A DNA stretch of 64,000 nt from positions 8,376,001 to 8,440,000 of the forward strand of contig NC_133026.1 in the NCBI RefSeq assembly GCF_048771995.1, given 5' to 3'. The DNA comes from Taeniopygia guttata. Its lineage: Eukaryota; Chordata; Aves; Passeriformes; Estrildidae. The position numbers and the translations under genes were made by a program. How positions within the stretch are numbered: the stretch's first letter is position 1; each line of letters starts with the position of its first letter. This document shows positions 11,641-23,500 of this stretch, piece after piece. Under the pieces are notes generated by a model. It was not told where the DNA came from. It saw only the letters and a list, made by a program, of their open reading frames with translations, and did no database searches.

Positions 11641-14600
11641 CGTTGTTGCTTGATGTACAACTTCAAACTTGTCAGAAAAGGCTTCACACACTGGGTTATT
11701 TTACCATTTTTATTATGGTGTCATCTCTGGGCTTACTTTTACATCAGCAGCATAGCACAGGGATTTTCACCAGCTGTGTAAAGGTGCCCCAGGTGGAAAC
11801 AAAACTGGCTGAGGGTAAAGAACTTGTGCTTGTGTGGCTGGTTCAAAGGGTCTGGAAAAAAGAGGGGTTTCTTTTTAAAGAGATAACATATATCCAGGAG
11901 GAAAGCTTGTGAGTGTTAAAGCTTTCCTGGTGCTTTTTAGCCATACTGACGTGTGTGATGAAAGATCTTGACTTTCAAATATTACTTATCTTAATTCATG
12001 CCATAAAGAGGAGCTCTTGGCAAGCTCAGTTTGATAACCATCAATTACTTCCTGCACACAATTATATCAACATAAATAGAGGCTAATTCCACTGGTCTAC
12101 TGTAGATCAAGAAAAGAGGTCAGAATCAGCTGTCTTGCACTTCATAGGGGTTTTTAGTAGTCTGTCAACATTATTCACAAAGTTAAATGTAAAAATCCTG
12201 GCATCACTGGAATGGCAGCTGTGATGCAGTGTATACATTTCCAGGGAAGCATTGCTAGCTTGTCACATAATCACTGGGGTGGGTCTCAAGAGAACCTCGT
12301 TATGTGGGGCAGACTAACAACACCCCAAGTTGTTTGTTCTGCTGGTAGCCTGATGGAGCACACAGCAACCAGCAACACAGTGACCTCAGAAGGCTCATCA
12401 GGGTTAAAAAATTGCCTCTGATTGAGTGATTTAAATAGGGAGCCATCTTTGTGAGCAAAGTTACAACTTAGTTTTCAACCTGTGATTTTGTCATGTATTA
12501 ACAGTAGGAGCACACTGTAAATACCCAACTGCAGCATCGCCTCTTCCACATCTCCTTTGAACAAGGCTCCAAACCAAAGTAAACCTCACCAAAATCCCTC
12601 AAAACCCAAACTTAATGAGTCCTATTCCCTCACCTCCTTGTACCACCTTTCCCTGCCCCTAGCAGCTGTCTGTAGTTTTGGGGTAGGAATTTGTGTTTTA
12701 GTGAAGTTGAAGCACCACTGAGCACTGACTCCAGTCCACTCCTGCCCTAAACAGAATGGATTGAATGTTGCACAACTCCCTTTTCAAGAAACCAGGTGAA
12801 GATTGGGCACAGGAGTCTGCTGGTCTTCAGAAGTTAAAATGTTCTGCTGATGAAGTTGTGATTTTGTAAGATTGCAGGATTCATGCAGGGATGTGCTTTG
12901 GGAGCTGGAAGGCTGACAGCCGGGGAGAGTGGGATGAAATCAATGTGGCTAAGAAACTGAGGGGATGAAAAGGGAGTGACCAAGGGAGGTGCAAACAAAC
13001 CTTTAAAATCAAATATTGAGATGCCTAGTTGTGTGCTTCAAAAATTGGTCGTGATTGACCTTAATTTGTAATGATTTGGGCAGGACAAGTTGGAGCGTGC
13101 TCACCAAGCGTGCTGGGAGACAGATGAGGGAGGACTCAGCTGAGGAGGAGGATCACAGTATCTTAGAGGAATTGGATGAGCTAGAGAATTAGAATAATAG
13201 AGGTGAGATTAAATTTAATCTTGCAAAGTGCAAAGCTATGCACTATGGTATTAATAAATAAGGATTTTTGCTGTAAGAGTCACTGGGAAAAGAGGAAGAG
13301 CAGTGAATTAATTGCAGATATCTGGTCTGTAGATGGGGTGATCTATGAGGAAAAAGACTGCTGCCTTTTTAGGCTGGATGCATCAGGCACTTCCAGAATT
13401 GAGTTATTAGCATGTGTATGTGTGGTACGAAGATTTAGTGCTGGACTTCAAAAATTGCAACCCAATCAACCACCTCCCCACTGCCCTAAGTAGTAACACC
13501 CGTGAATATTTATTTGGGAAGATTTTTTAAATGGTTCATCTATCAAAGATTTCCTCTGCTTTTGCTCTACACGTTCAGCCTTTCAAAGACCAGGGCTTAA
13601 GCTACAGAAAACATCCTTAGTTGGGTTCAATGAGAATTGACTGGTCACACGGTGCCACTGCTCCTTGGTTTCAGATGTCAATTCTGGTAACTGCTGAATA
13701 TACATTAAATATTTTCACCCATCTGTGCTGTTCTGAAAAGATCCCAGGGGAATGTATGCCTTCAACTGGTGAAAAATTGAAGATGCTGACCAGGAAAATT
13801 ATTCCGTGGGGATGCTGTTGGCATTGGGAATACTGTGGGGAGAACATGGGAGTTAAGCATTTCTATTTCTTCTGATTCTAGTCCTGTATGCCACTGATTG
13901 TTATCTAATTAACAATCTTCATTCAGTACTGATGAGAGGATTCTCCTTTCATAAGAAGGATTTTAAGACAGCACAAGGATGCACTGAACAGGCTCACAGC
14001 CTTTTCCAATCCTGTTTTCTACGGTCTCAAACAAATTAGGCTGTGCCTTCCGTAACTGTGTTGTTCCTGTTGAGCAGCACACAGTCTTTACTTGCAGCAA
14101 AGCCAGTAAGAGCAGAGGGAGGGGGTTTGGGAGACTTTCTCCTTCGTTTATCTGTGCAGTGAGTCAGGTGTCTTCCACAGCCTTCATCAACATGGATCCC
14201 ACTGCAGGACTTGAGAAGTGGCGAAATAGCTAAAAGCTTCAAAGAAAAAAAGTGAAAGGCAGCTCTTTCATTTGTTTTGGTAAGATTCAAAAGGTATTCA
14301 GGGGTTTGGGATGCTTGGCTGCTCTTTCAGCCCTCAGTCAATTCTTCATCACTTTTTATAATTTGCTTATTTAGAAATATTATTGTTATCGTTATTAACG
14401 TTATTATTGAAAATGGCACTTCTGCAAACAGTAGCTGGATGCAAAATCTGAGTCATGGGGACTGGATACAGTTTGAGAACCCTGGCATTGTAAATATGTC
14501 CTTTTCTCTTTCTAGCCTGGACTTTTGTGTAGCAAAACCAGTCCTGGCAGCCAAATCCCAATTAACTGATGAGAAGAAAATTTCTCTGTATATTTTCCAT

Positions 14601-15615
14601 CTTAAATACTGCCACAAAAGGGTCTCTCTGCAAAGTGATACCCACAGTACCTCCTGCTTTAAACCTTTCAGACTGTTTAAAGGTGCTGGCTTATTGCAGA
14701 GGGCTTGTGTTCATTATTTTGAGTCAGGAAAATTCAAGGATTGCATCAAAACAGGGAAGATGTGGTTGTTTCCAAGTCTTCCCTGTGCTACTGTTAATCA
14801 GCCCTATCCAGAGGGAGGATGCACTCTGCTTTTAATGGGGGTGAGGGGCAGGAGGAATGTAATCATCCCTCATCAGCCAGACCCTCAATCACTGCACTTG
14901 AAACAGCTGGGGGTACGTAACCTCATCTTCATTTGAAAATTTTAGTACCTTTTCTCTTAGCTGCCTCCATTTTATGCCTTTTTTTTTTCCCTCATAAATT
15001 TTTATGATTTTTTTTTTTTTAAGAAGAATTTATGGGCGAAATGGCAGAGACCGTGTGAAATGAGGAAGAGCTAAAAGGCTATCAGGGTGGTAAATGAGGC
15101 TAAATGGTTCTCTGCCACCAGCTGTGTGGAGTTCAGTGATTGAGTCTAAGTGACAAGAAATAATTACCCCTCTCGGGGAGGTGAAATGGGTCCTCACACT
15201 GTGAATGCTGCTGATGAAGGGGCTGTCCCGGAGCGGGCAGGATCCTTCCCGACAGTTTTTGTGCCACATCTTGGCAGCTTGAACCCTGTGCCAACATCCT
15301 GCACCGAGGTTTTCTTGCGCAGGGTGATGTCCTTCAGTGACTCAGCGCATCCCTCCTGCCCTTCTGCTCCCGGGGGGGCTCAAAACCCTGGCACAGCTTC
15401 CTGCAGGAATGAGCCCAGAGCCAAGACATTCCCTGAATTATTGATTAAAACTGGCAAATGTCTCTTAGCCTGTTCTATTTCAAAGCAAGAGCTTTCGTTG
15501 TTTCTTATTGCAGAGATGTGCATTAAGATCTAAAAGCACCTGGCTTTTTTCTTCTTGTCCAATCAATTGCAAGGGACAAATATGATGAGTGCATTTGTTT
15601 GAAATCTGGAGAGGG
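11641..15615. other. Intergenic spacer, no gene seen
   Basis: I see no splice-bounded coding segment, RNA gene or clear mobile element here. The open frames on both strands are short, begin and end arbitrarily, and have no recognisable domain. Composition is average to AT-rich, with T runs near 14,980-14,990 and 15,008-15,020. Confidence 0.5.
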
Positions 15616-15985
15616 GGAAAGGAAAGGAAAGGAAAGGAAAGGAAAGGAAAGGAAAGGAAAGGAAAGGAAAGGAAAGGAAAGGAAAGGAAAGGAAAGGAAA
15701 GGAAAGGAAAGGAAAGGAAAGGAAAGGAAAGGAAAGGAAAGGAAAGGAAAGGAAAGGAAAGGAAAGGAAAGGAAAGGAAAGGAAAGGAAAGGAAAGGAAA
15801 GGAAAGGAAAGGAAAGGAAAGGAAAGGAAAGGAAAGGAAAGGAAAGGAAAGGAAAGGAAAGGAAAGGAAAGGAAAGGAAAGGAAAGGAAAGGAAAGGAAA
15901 GGAAAGGAAAGGAAAGGAAAGGAAAGGAAAGGAAAGGAAAGGAAAGGAAAGGAAAGGAAAGGAAAGGAAAGGAAAGGAAAGGAAA
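15616..15985 (+). repeat. (GGAAA)n microsatellite, 74 perfect copies
   Basis: The pentanucleotide GGAAA repeats without a single interruption for 370 bp, exactly 74 copies. Because 5 and 3 share no factor, all + strand frames stay open and read Lys-Gly-Lys-Glu-Arg; these are not genes. The strand is pure purine, which favours triplex (H-DNA) formation. The lack of point mutations points to recent or continuing expansion, so the true length may differ from the assembled one. Confidence 0.98.
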
Positions 15986-16593
15986 GGGAACTTGTGGTGC
16001 TCCAGTCTTAAACTTGCATCCTCACAGATCTTGCTGGAGCCTTAAAAAACACACATACACACACAAATCAAACTCTCAATATTTTGAGTATGCAAGAAAC
16101 ATGAAGTCAAACACAAAGGCATGATGGCAATGGCTTGAATGCCTCTATATCTCTCTGGCTCTATTAGCTCTGACACTGATTTGATGACAATGCAAACACT
16201 GGAAATGATGTATCTGAAATCTAATTAATTGTTATTGTGCAAGAGCCCCTCCAGGGCTGTGCTGTGCTGCCTGAGGGAGGCAGTGCGGTGTCAGGGCAGC
16301 TCGGCAGGGTGGGAGGAGGCTGTGCTGGCAGCTTGGCAGCTCTGTCCCCGTCACATCCCTCACCTGTGCCTGCAGAAGATGATGCCTGTGGTCACCAGAT
16401 GGCTGCCGTGAGCCAGCGCGGTGCAAACGGGGCTTTGTGGAGTCCCAGCAGTGAGGGAGCAGCTCGGCCAGGCTCTGCATCTCTCTGGGCTTCATTGCTC
16501 CGCTGCTTTGTGGCTGCTCCTGGTGGGAATTTAACCCGGGCAGTGCTGCAGCTGACACGGTTTGGCCTCCTCCTGCTAAAGGTGCTGCCTTCT
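15986..16593. other. Intergenic spacer
   Basis: A short CA-rich stretch at about 16,048-16,066 is followed by GC-richer unique sequence at 16,240-16,590. Overlapping open frames on both strands in that part follow base composition and show no domain. The right edge is the 5-bp duplication flanking the first solo LTR. Confidence 0.45.
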
Positions 16594-17244
16594 TGTCGGA
16601 ACTCAAAATGTCCCTCAGACATTTTCAGAGGTTCCAGGCCTTAGTCAAAACCCTGACAAGCAGCTGAAAACAGCTATAATCTTGAGTTTAAACCATAGAA
16701 TGAATTACCAACTTTGAAGATAGAACAAGCAGTCACAAAGAGATAGATGATATAATAAAAGTAGTCACAAATTAGAGGAGAAAATTTTTTAGTATTGTAC
16801 AGGGGGGTTTTAACACCTGTACAGGGGGGGTTTTCCTTTGTACAGGGGGGTCAGGAATTCTAAAATAAAAGAAAGTAAGCCTAATCCTGTTCTTCCTCCT
16901 TCTTCTTCCTTACCTCCATATTCTTAGTAATGTTAACATTTTTCTATTAATTTAAGCTAAAGACACACTATTCAACGTAAATAATAAATATTAACACATT
17001 ATTATAAATATAGTACACATAATTTCTAATATATAATATTTATACCATCCCACTAAAAAACAAAGCCCCGCACACTGCCCTACAAAACAAACCTACAGCA
17101 AAGCAACAAAACTTATTATAAATAAACAAAAATAAACAACCTTAAAAACAACACAAACAAATTATAGCTTCTTCTTTAACAACAGAACAAAAAACCAAAA
17201 ACTTTCTACAATCTCAAAATCACCAATACCCTCAAATTCCAACA
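16594..17244. mobile_element. Solo LTR of an endogenous retrovirus (copy 1)
   Basis: This 651-bp element starts TGTCGGAACTC and ends ATTCCAACA, giving the TG...CA termini of a long terminal repeat. CTTCT lies directly outside both ends (16,589-16,593 and 17,245-17,249), a 5-bp target-site duplication, or 6 bp with one change. Its first roughly 370 bp are clearly homologous, in the same orientation, to the element at 17,773. They share the segment reading CTCAAAATGTCCCTCAGACA. It holds three spaced copies of a GTACAGGGGGG-type motif near 16,800-16,850. There is no internal viral sequence, so it is a solo LTR. Family assignment and sense strand are not determined. Confidence 0.75.
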
Positions 17245-17249
17245 CTTCT

Positions 17250-17766
17250 TGGCTTCTGCCCCTCGCTTTGGCCTCAGAGGAGATGGGCTGGGCACACCAG
17301 GCAGCCTGCAAGAGATTGCTGAGCCCCAGAGGCAGCATCCTCTGAGCATCTCATACCTGGCAGCATCCCTGCTTTCCCCTCCTCTCACGGTGCTTAAATG
17401 GAGTTGGTGATTTACTGAGCACAAAAGTACTTGTCTTATCAAAATAGTATCAATAAATACCCCCAAAAGAACCCAAAAATCCTTAAAGCAAACCCAGCAA
17501 ACCCATCAAAGGAAAAGACCCAGCCAGGAAAGGTCTCTGTCCCTCACAAGCTCCTGGTCACCAGCGTGGCCCAGCAGCTCTCCAGCTTTGTGTGTCCACT
17601 AAAACATGAACTCAGGGCAGAACTTTCCCCATGTGAACCCACAGTGATGGTGCCTGGTGACTGTATCACTCCTTAAATGCCTTTCTGTAGTACTCAGTAT
17701 AGTTTTCCCCATAATTTTTCCAGGAACTGATGTTGAACTAAAGGTTTGTCGTTCCCTGGATCTACA
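17250..17766. other. Unique sequence between two solo LTRs
   Basis: About 0.5 kb separates the two LTRs. It shows no retroviral gag, pol or env similarity that I can recognise and no primer-binding site next to the first LTR. Each LTR also has its own target-site duplication, so this is host sequence between two independent insertions, not a deleted provirus interior. Confidence 0.55.
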
Positions 17767-17772
17767 CTCACA

Positions 17773-18464
17773 TGTTGGAACTCAAAATGTCCCTCAGACA
17801 TTTTTGGAGGTTCCAGGTCCTGGTTGGAGGCATTTGAGACCCTAGCAGGCAGCTAAAAACAGCTGTGATTTTGAGTTTAAGCCATAGAATAATTTACCAA
17901 CTTTGAAGGTAGAACAAGCAATGACGAAAGTTTAAATATTATAGTAGAAGTAATCACAAAGTATAGGGGAAAATTTTTTAATATTATACAAAAGGGTTTT
18001 AACACCTATACAGGGAAGTTTTTACTTTATACACAAGGGTCAAAAGTTTTAAAATAGAAGAATATAAGCCAGTCCTATTCCTCCTCTTTCTTCTTCCTTA
18101 CCTCCATGTTCTTAATAATATTAACACTTATAAATTAGAGTAAAAAAGCACCATTTAATATAAATAATAAGTATTAAAGAAAAACTATAAACATATATCA
18201 TATAATATATCATATAAAAAATAACAACACCACTATGCAAAGAAAAAAAAACCAAAGAGAGTATCAGAAGTATGTGTGCCTCTGCCTAAGCTAGTAACTA
18301 AACCACCATAGCCAAAAAACCCCCAATCTTTTAAATAGCTTACAATAAACTACCTTAAAACCAAACAACAAAAAGCTACAAACTTTTCTTTAAAAGCACA
18401 AATTAAAAAAAAACCCAGACTTTACCACCACATGGAACCCCTAAACCAAACCGGGGTTCTGACA
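17773..18464. mobile_element. Solo LTR of an endogenous retrovirus (copy 2)
   Basis: This 692-bp element begins TGTTGGAACTC and ends GGGGTTCTGACA. The perfect 6-bp duplication CTCACA flanks it at 17,767-17,772 and 18,465-18,470. Six-base duplications are typical of class II (ERVK-like) endogenous retroviruses in birds, so that class is the best guess. The termini form an imperfect inverted repeat (TGTTGGAAC against TGTCAGAAC). The element is A-rich on the + strand and carries no coding sequence. It is the same family and orientation as copy 1. Confidence 0.8.
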
Positions 18465-18470
18465 CTCACA

Positions 18471-20123
18471 GACCTTTTTCTTACTGAGAAGCTCCCATCA
18501 GGAGGGACCCTCCCCTGACTTCCAGGACTTTTGGTAGGGGAAGGGTCCTGCCATAACATCTGGCAGCTCCTTCAGAGCTCCAGATGAATCCCCCAGGTGC
18601 CATGGACTTGGGAGCATCCAGCTGCTGCAGCTGCTCCTTTACCATGGAGGAGACAAACCAGAGCCCAGACCTCCATCCATGGGGCTGGGCAGGAGGGGAG
18701 GGAGGCCTCAGGTGAAGGGCTGCTCACTCCAAGGATCAGGAACAGACCTGAGGGAAGTCATGGGGTCAAGGTATTGAAGGCAAGCATTTTTGAGACATCA
18801 AAAACGTCAAAGCAAATGAAAAAATGATGGCACGTCCTGGTCACATCTCCTGGGTTTTATTTAAAAGTGCAGAGAGGGCAACACAATGGGTGGCAATCTT
18901 CTCCATGAAGGTGGTGTTTATACACAGGATATTTTGGGTTCCTTCCTGAATGGAGGTGTGAAGTTACCCATGACAAGATTCATTAATGCCAAGTGTCACC
19001 AAAGTCCTTGGACTTTTTTTAGGTTTCTTTATGTTGGTGAGTGAACTTGAGGAGGATGGGCCAGTGTGACAGACATTGAATGACTGTTGCCAGCTCTGTG
19101 ATATTTTTGGCCCTGGTTACAAGAACTCATGCTGGGCATGAAGGTACAAGGGCTTTTCTCCTTTCTCAGCCTCATAAAATTAAAAAAGTCTGGTATACGT
19201 CCTTGAGCCACACCTTTGCCCATCCCAAGGCCAGTAATCCATGATGCAATTCCTTGAGAAATTCTTCCCCAGGACCTCCCAGTCCCCTCCCTAACCCTCT
19301 ACCCGAACTGTGCTGCCTCTTCCAGCACAGCCACTGGGATGGGGGAGCCTTGTCCCACCTCAGAAGGGAACCCTCCATCCCAGGAAGAGCCTGTGCCCAT
19401 CTCTAATCCCTTGTACGGGTTAGAGACCCATTTGTAGTGCTAATCTTGCCCTTCCTCCCCCCGCCTCTGCAGTAGGATTTGATGTTGGAGGGACATGGAC
19501 CCACGTGGGGTGGGCACAAGCCATACTGGCCACGGAGGAGTGATGCTGGGCAAGGTGTTGGTCATGCTGGGGTTTCATGCCAAGCCCAGAAGTGCCAGGA
19601 GAGGTGCCTGGTGTGCTGGGAGGTGTGCAGTGGTGGAGGAGCTGCCCAGCTTCCCAGGGGAGCAGAGGGTAGGGAGAGCAAGCTCACGTTCCTACAGGAA
19701 TATGGTCCTTGTGCCATGATTTGAAACACCCTAAGGAAATACAAAACAACACCCCCAAAGAACACCTTGTTGCAGTTTTACATTAGAATTGTTTACACCA
19801 AATGTCCCAGAATATTCTCAGAGAACCAGTTTTAACATGTGATTTTGGAAAGGGCATGAAGAAAATCTTACATCAGACTGAGCCAGAGACGTAACCAGAC
19901 TGAAACGCATTTACAGGAACTAATTACCAGTGGTTTGGGTAGGGTTTTTTATTTTTTTTTCTTTTGGCATCCCCAACAGTCTTTAGACAGGAGCATAATG
20001 AACATAAAGGAAACAAGCAGCTCTGGAAAAGCAGCCTGCTGTGCTGGGAAGGGCTCTCCTTGCAGGACCCAGCTCCTGCCATGCCCATGTTCCATGCCAG
20101 CCTTCCTCCTCCTGGGAAATCCA
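18471..20123. other. Intergenic spacer, no gene seen
   Basis: The sequence has mixed composition with no supported coding exon, RNA gene or recognised repeat. Overlapping open frames near 19,480-19,770 run on both strands without any domain and look like chance. Confidence 0.45.
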
Positions 20124-20515
20124 ATGTCACAGAGCCACAGAATGGCTTAGGTTGGAAAAGTCCCCTAAGGTGCCGAGTCCAGGTGTTAACCCAGCACTAC
20201 CAAGCCCGCCACTAAGCCATGTCCCCAGGTGCCACATCTACATGTCTTATAAATACCTCCAGGGATGGGGACTTCACCACTGCCATGGGCAGCCTGTTCC
20301 AGTGTTTGACAGCCCTCTCTGTGAAGCAATTCTTTCTTAAAATCCAACGTAAACCTCCCCTGGCAGAACTGGAGGCCACTTCCCCTTGTCCTGCCACTTG
20401 TTCCTTGGGAGAAGACCAACTCCAGCCTGGCTGTGACCTCCTTTCAGGTGATTGTAGAGAGTGATAAGGTCTCTCCTGAGCCTCCTTTCCTCCAGATTCA
20501 GGAGATCAGGTAAAA
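20124..20515 (-). mobile_element. CR1 LINE, 5'-truncated, with ORF2 C-terminal remnant
   Basis: Read on the - strand this is the 3' end of a CR1 retrotransposon. The terminal octamer region (ATTCTGTGGCTCTGTGACAT on the - strand) lies at about 20,124-20,143. Upstream are decayed residues of the ORF2 C-terminus: LEERRLRRDLITLYNHLKGG near 20,440-20,500, then in another frame FTERAVKHWNRLPMAVVKSP near 20,260-20,320. The frame change between the two shows the copy is dead. CR1 is the dominant LINE of birds. The exact 5' truncation point is uncertain. Confidence 0.85.
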
Positions 20516-23500
20516 AACAATAGTTGAACTCAAGTTTGTTGCTCAACTGCAGCATTTGAGGGTTGCCAGCGTCCTGTGTGGCAGAGCAGAAGATTAATGC
20601 AGGGAGAGGTGGAGGAGCAGGAGGAGACTGCTGCCACTGAAACTTCTTTACCTGCAGTCAGAGGGCAGCAAAAACCATAACACACCACAAGCTGGGTCCA
20701 CTGAGACTGATTATTCTTCATATTTCACAGAACCAAAAATTACCAGGCCCTTGTCAGCTGATGCTGGGTGAAGTCCTGGCTGTCACACTAACCTGGAAAA
20801 GGGGATTTGGATTGTAGTGGGAAAGAGGGGCAGTGGTCTCCATACTGCTGGCTGCTCTCTAAATGAGCTTCATTATGCACATAATTAAAGGAAGAAGGTT
20901 GAATGCTACTTAGCCATGTTTTAGGGGTATTAATTTCAAGATTAAGGGCACCTGGAGATTAAATTAATTAATTCACAACCGAATCAGGTTAATTGTCAGT
21001 TTCTGTACCTGGAATGAAGCTGAAAAAGGGAATGTTTTAGTTTGATAATAACTGTGGCTATATTAAAGAGCAGATTCTTAATCCAAAGGAAACTTGCTAT
21101 GAGAAATAGTGAATTGGGCACCAAACGGGACAAGGGGAAAGCTGGGTGGCAGTGTGGGCTTCAGGTTTGGCCAGGCAAAAGTTCCTTCATCATACTGGGA
21201 AGAAATTGGGCTCTGGCTCTGAGCTGTGCACTCTGTCCATGCAGGAACTGGCCAGAATTGGGCCCTACACCAGGGGCTGCCCTGTGCACCCTTCTGTGTT
21301 GGGTGATGCTCCTGGGCAGCAGCAGAGCTGGCCCAAGGCTGGCCTCAGCAGCTCACACTGCCTGAGGTCACAGCTTCACCTCCTACCCACGTCACATCAG
21401 CTCTGGCTGCATCACCAAAAATGCCATCAGCATAAGTGAGCGTCCCCAGGCACCTCACCTGGACATCCCATCCAGGTGTGCACATCTGACCTGGAGCTCT
21501 TTCCTGCCAAACCCCTGTCCTCTGGGTTGGACATGCCTGATTTGCCAGAGCTTGGGTTGGGATGGGTATTTCAGTGTCACCCTGACCTCTGCCCATCTCC
21601 TGGCTGCTGCTCCAACACCCAAAGGTCAGGCTGCTCTCCTGACATGTAAGTGCAAGCTAAACACTGCTTTAAGGAACAAGTAATTAGCTGTAGAGATATG
21701 TGTGAAACCTGTTGAAATTCCTGGAGAGATGTGATGTGCTGCTGAATGTTTGTTTTTCCATGAGTGATGTGACATTTACCAGTGTAAATGTACATAAAGA
21801 ATGAGCAGCCTTCCAGCAGAGGGTCCATCTCTAATCCTTCCTCTTTCTGAGTACACAACCCTCTGACTTTCTTCCTATATCTCCATCATCATCAGACTCA
21901 CTTGAATTCTAAGCAAAACAATGCAACTTGAAAACCCCTTTTTCCTTGTGCCTATGTGCTTCTTCCTAAAGCTTTTCCCCCCAGCTCTGGTGGAAATGCC
22001 TCACCTGATACCTCTTAGCATCATGTTGGATTTTTGCACAGGCGTGCTACATTCCTGATGGTTACATGGATGTGGTAATGCCTGAGGGACTCTGTTCTCC
22101 CTTCTTGCCTCCTTCCTATTTATAACAGGAATAACTGTTTTTACTCACCTCTGATTATCATTTTCTCATAATTTCTATTATTTGGTCAAGGTTGTCTCAG
22201 GCTTCCTGGTGATATTTTGGTCACATTTATTGACTGTGTCAGCTTTTCTCTTGTCACCCACCATCACACACTCCTAAATTTCTGCCAGGACATTAGAGTA
22301 AATAAGTGAAACAATCAATGTGTGAGGAAATCCATTTATGTCTTCCTTCCATTTTCACAGTGAGCTCTTCACAGCCCCTCATTGCCAAGCCTTCAGCCTG
22401 CACATCAGCCCTGCTTGTTCCCATCCTCTCGGGCTGAGGTAGCACATTCTAATGTAACATCATTGCAAATTCACCTTAGATCAATTGTTCTCTCTAAAAA
22501 TAAAATAAAATCACTGACTTTATCAAAGAACAGTTCTACATTAGCTGACCCAGCCTGGTACTATAAATCCCATTCTCTGTTTGGCTCTCAATCTTTGATC
22601 CTCTTTTCATCTAAAACCTTCTCTGTTTTTCTGTGCAATACCAGGGTTGAGATATTCAGCTTGTGCTTGCCCAGGCACTCTCCTCCCTACCACAAATTAG
22701 TTTCTACTTTCACAGTTGCCCTGCCAACCCAGCTGATTTGCTGGACCTGTGTAGCATCATCCTCTCTGGATGTGTCATCTCAAGTGCTGGTGCCCGTCTG
22801 CTCTTGGGGGGAGAGCAGCAAGGCTTCTTGGTTAAGGGCTTAAAGGGACAAATTGAATTTCTGTGGTGGATCCAGTAATTTTCCATATGTATCCATGAGC
22901 CATTTCTCTCTTCCTCCCATGTCCAGGATCAGCATTTTCCTGGAGACCACAGCACAGAGCTTTGCAAGCTGTACTTCAGTTATCTTTGACTTGCTCCTCT
23001 CTGCAGGGTGAATGAAGCTATCCCTGCACACCTTCATCTTTGCCTGGACATTTCAACAATCTTTAGGTTATTCCTATGCAAAGTTAAGCTGCAAAACCTG
23101 GTTTATAGTAATTTTCCTTGTGAACCTCCAAGAAGAATGGCTTCTTTGCTACTCAGAGTCTTGCTAGCTGCTCTCCAGGAGTGAGGACTGCCTGCAGTTA
23201 TGTGTCAGGTTCTGCCTTGTGCAAGGGTGCCTGAAGAGGACTGGAAATGAATTTTCAACACTTTACAGCTATCACAAAATTGGCTAAACCACAGACACAG
23301 CCCAGGAAGATACAGGGAGAAAGAAGAGCCTTAATCTCAACACCTTCAAAGGGTGATGTGCTTTCAGGCATTGTCCTTTCCATTAGTGTTAGGTTTTGTT
23401 GGTAAACACTTTTTTTTTTTTTTTTTTTTTTTTGCTTTTGGATACAAAATGTGCCTTGCAGTTTGTGCAGCCCCACCAGGACCAGGGAACCTTGTGTAGT

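Noticed and set aside
15589..16045. Lys-Gly-Lys-Glu-Arg open frames of about 140 residues
   Set aside because: Pure translation of the GGAAA array; no gene structure.
16237..16644. Overlapping frames on both strands in GC-rich spacer
   Set aside because: No domain, no splice context, and the frame runs into the LTR.
17250..17766. Interior of a deleted provirus between the two LTRs
   Set aside because: Each LTR has its own target-site duplication and no viral gene or primer-binding site is seen between them.
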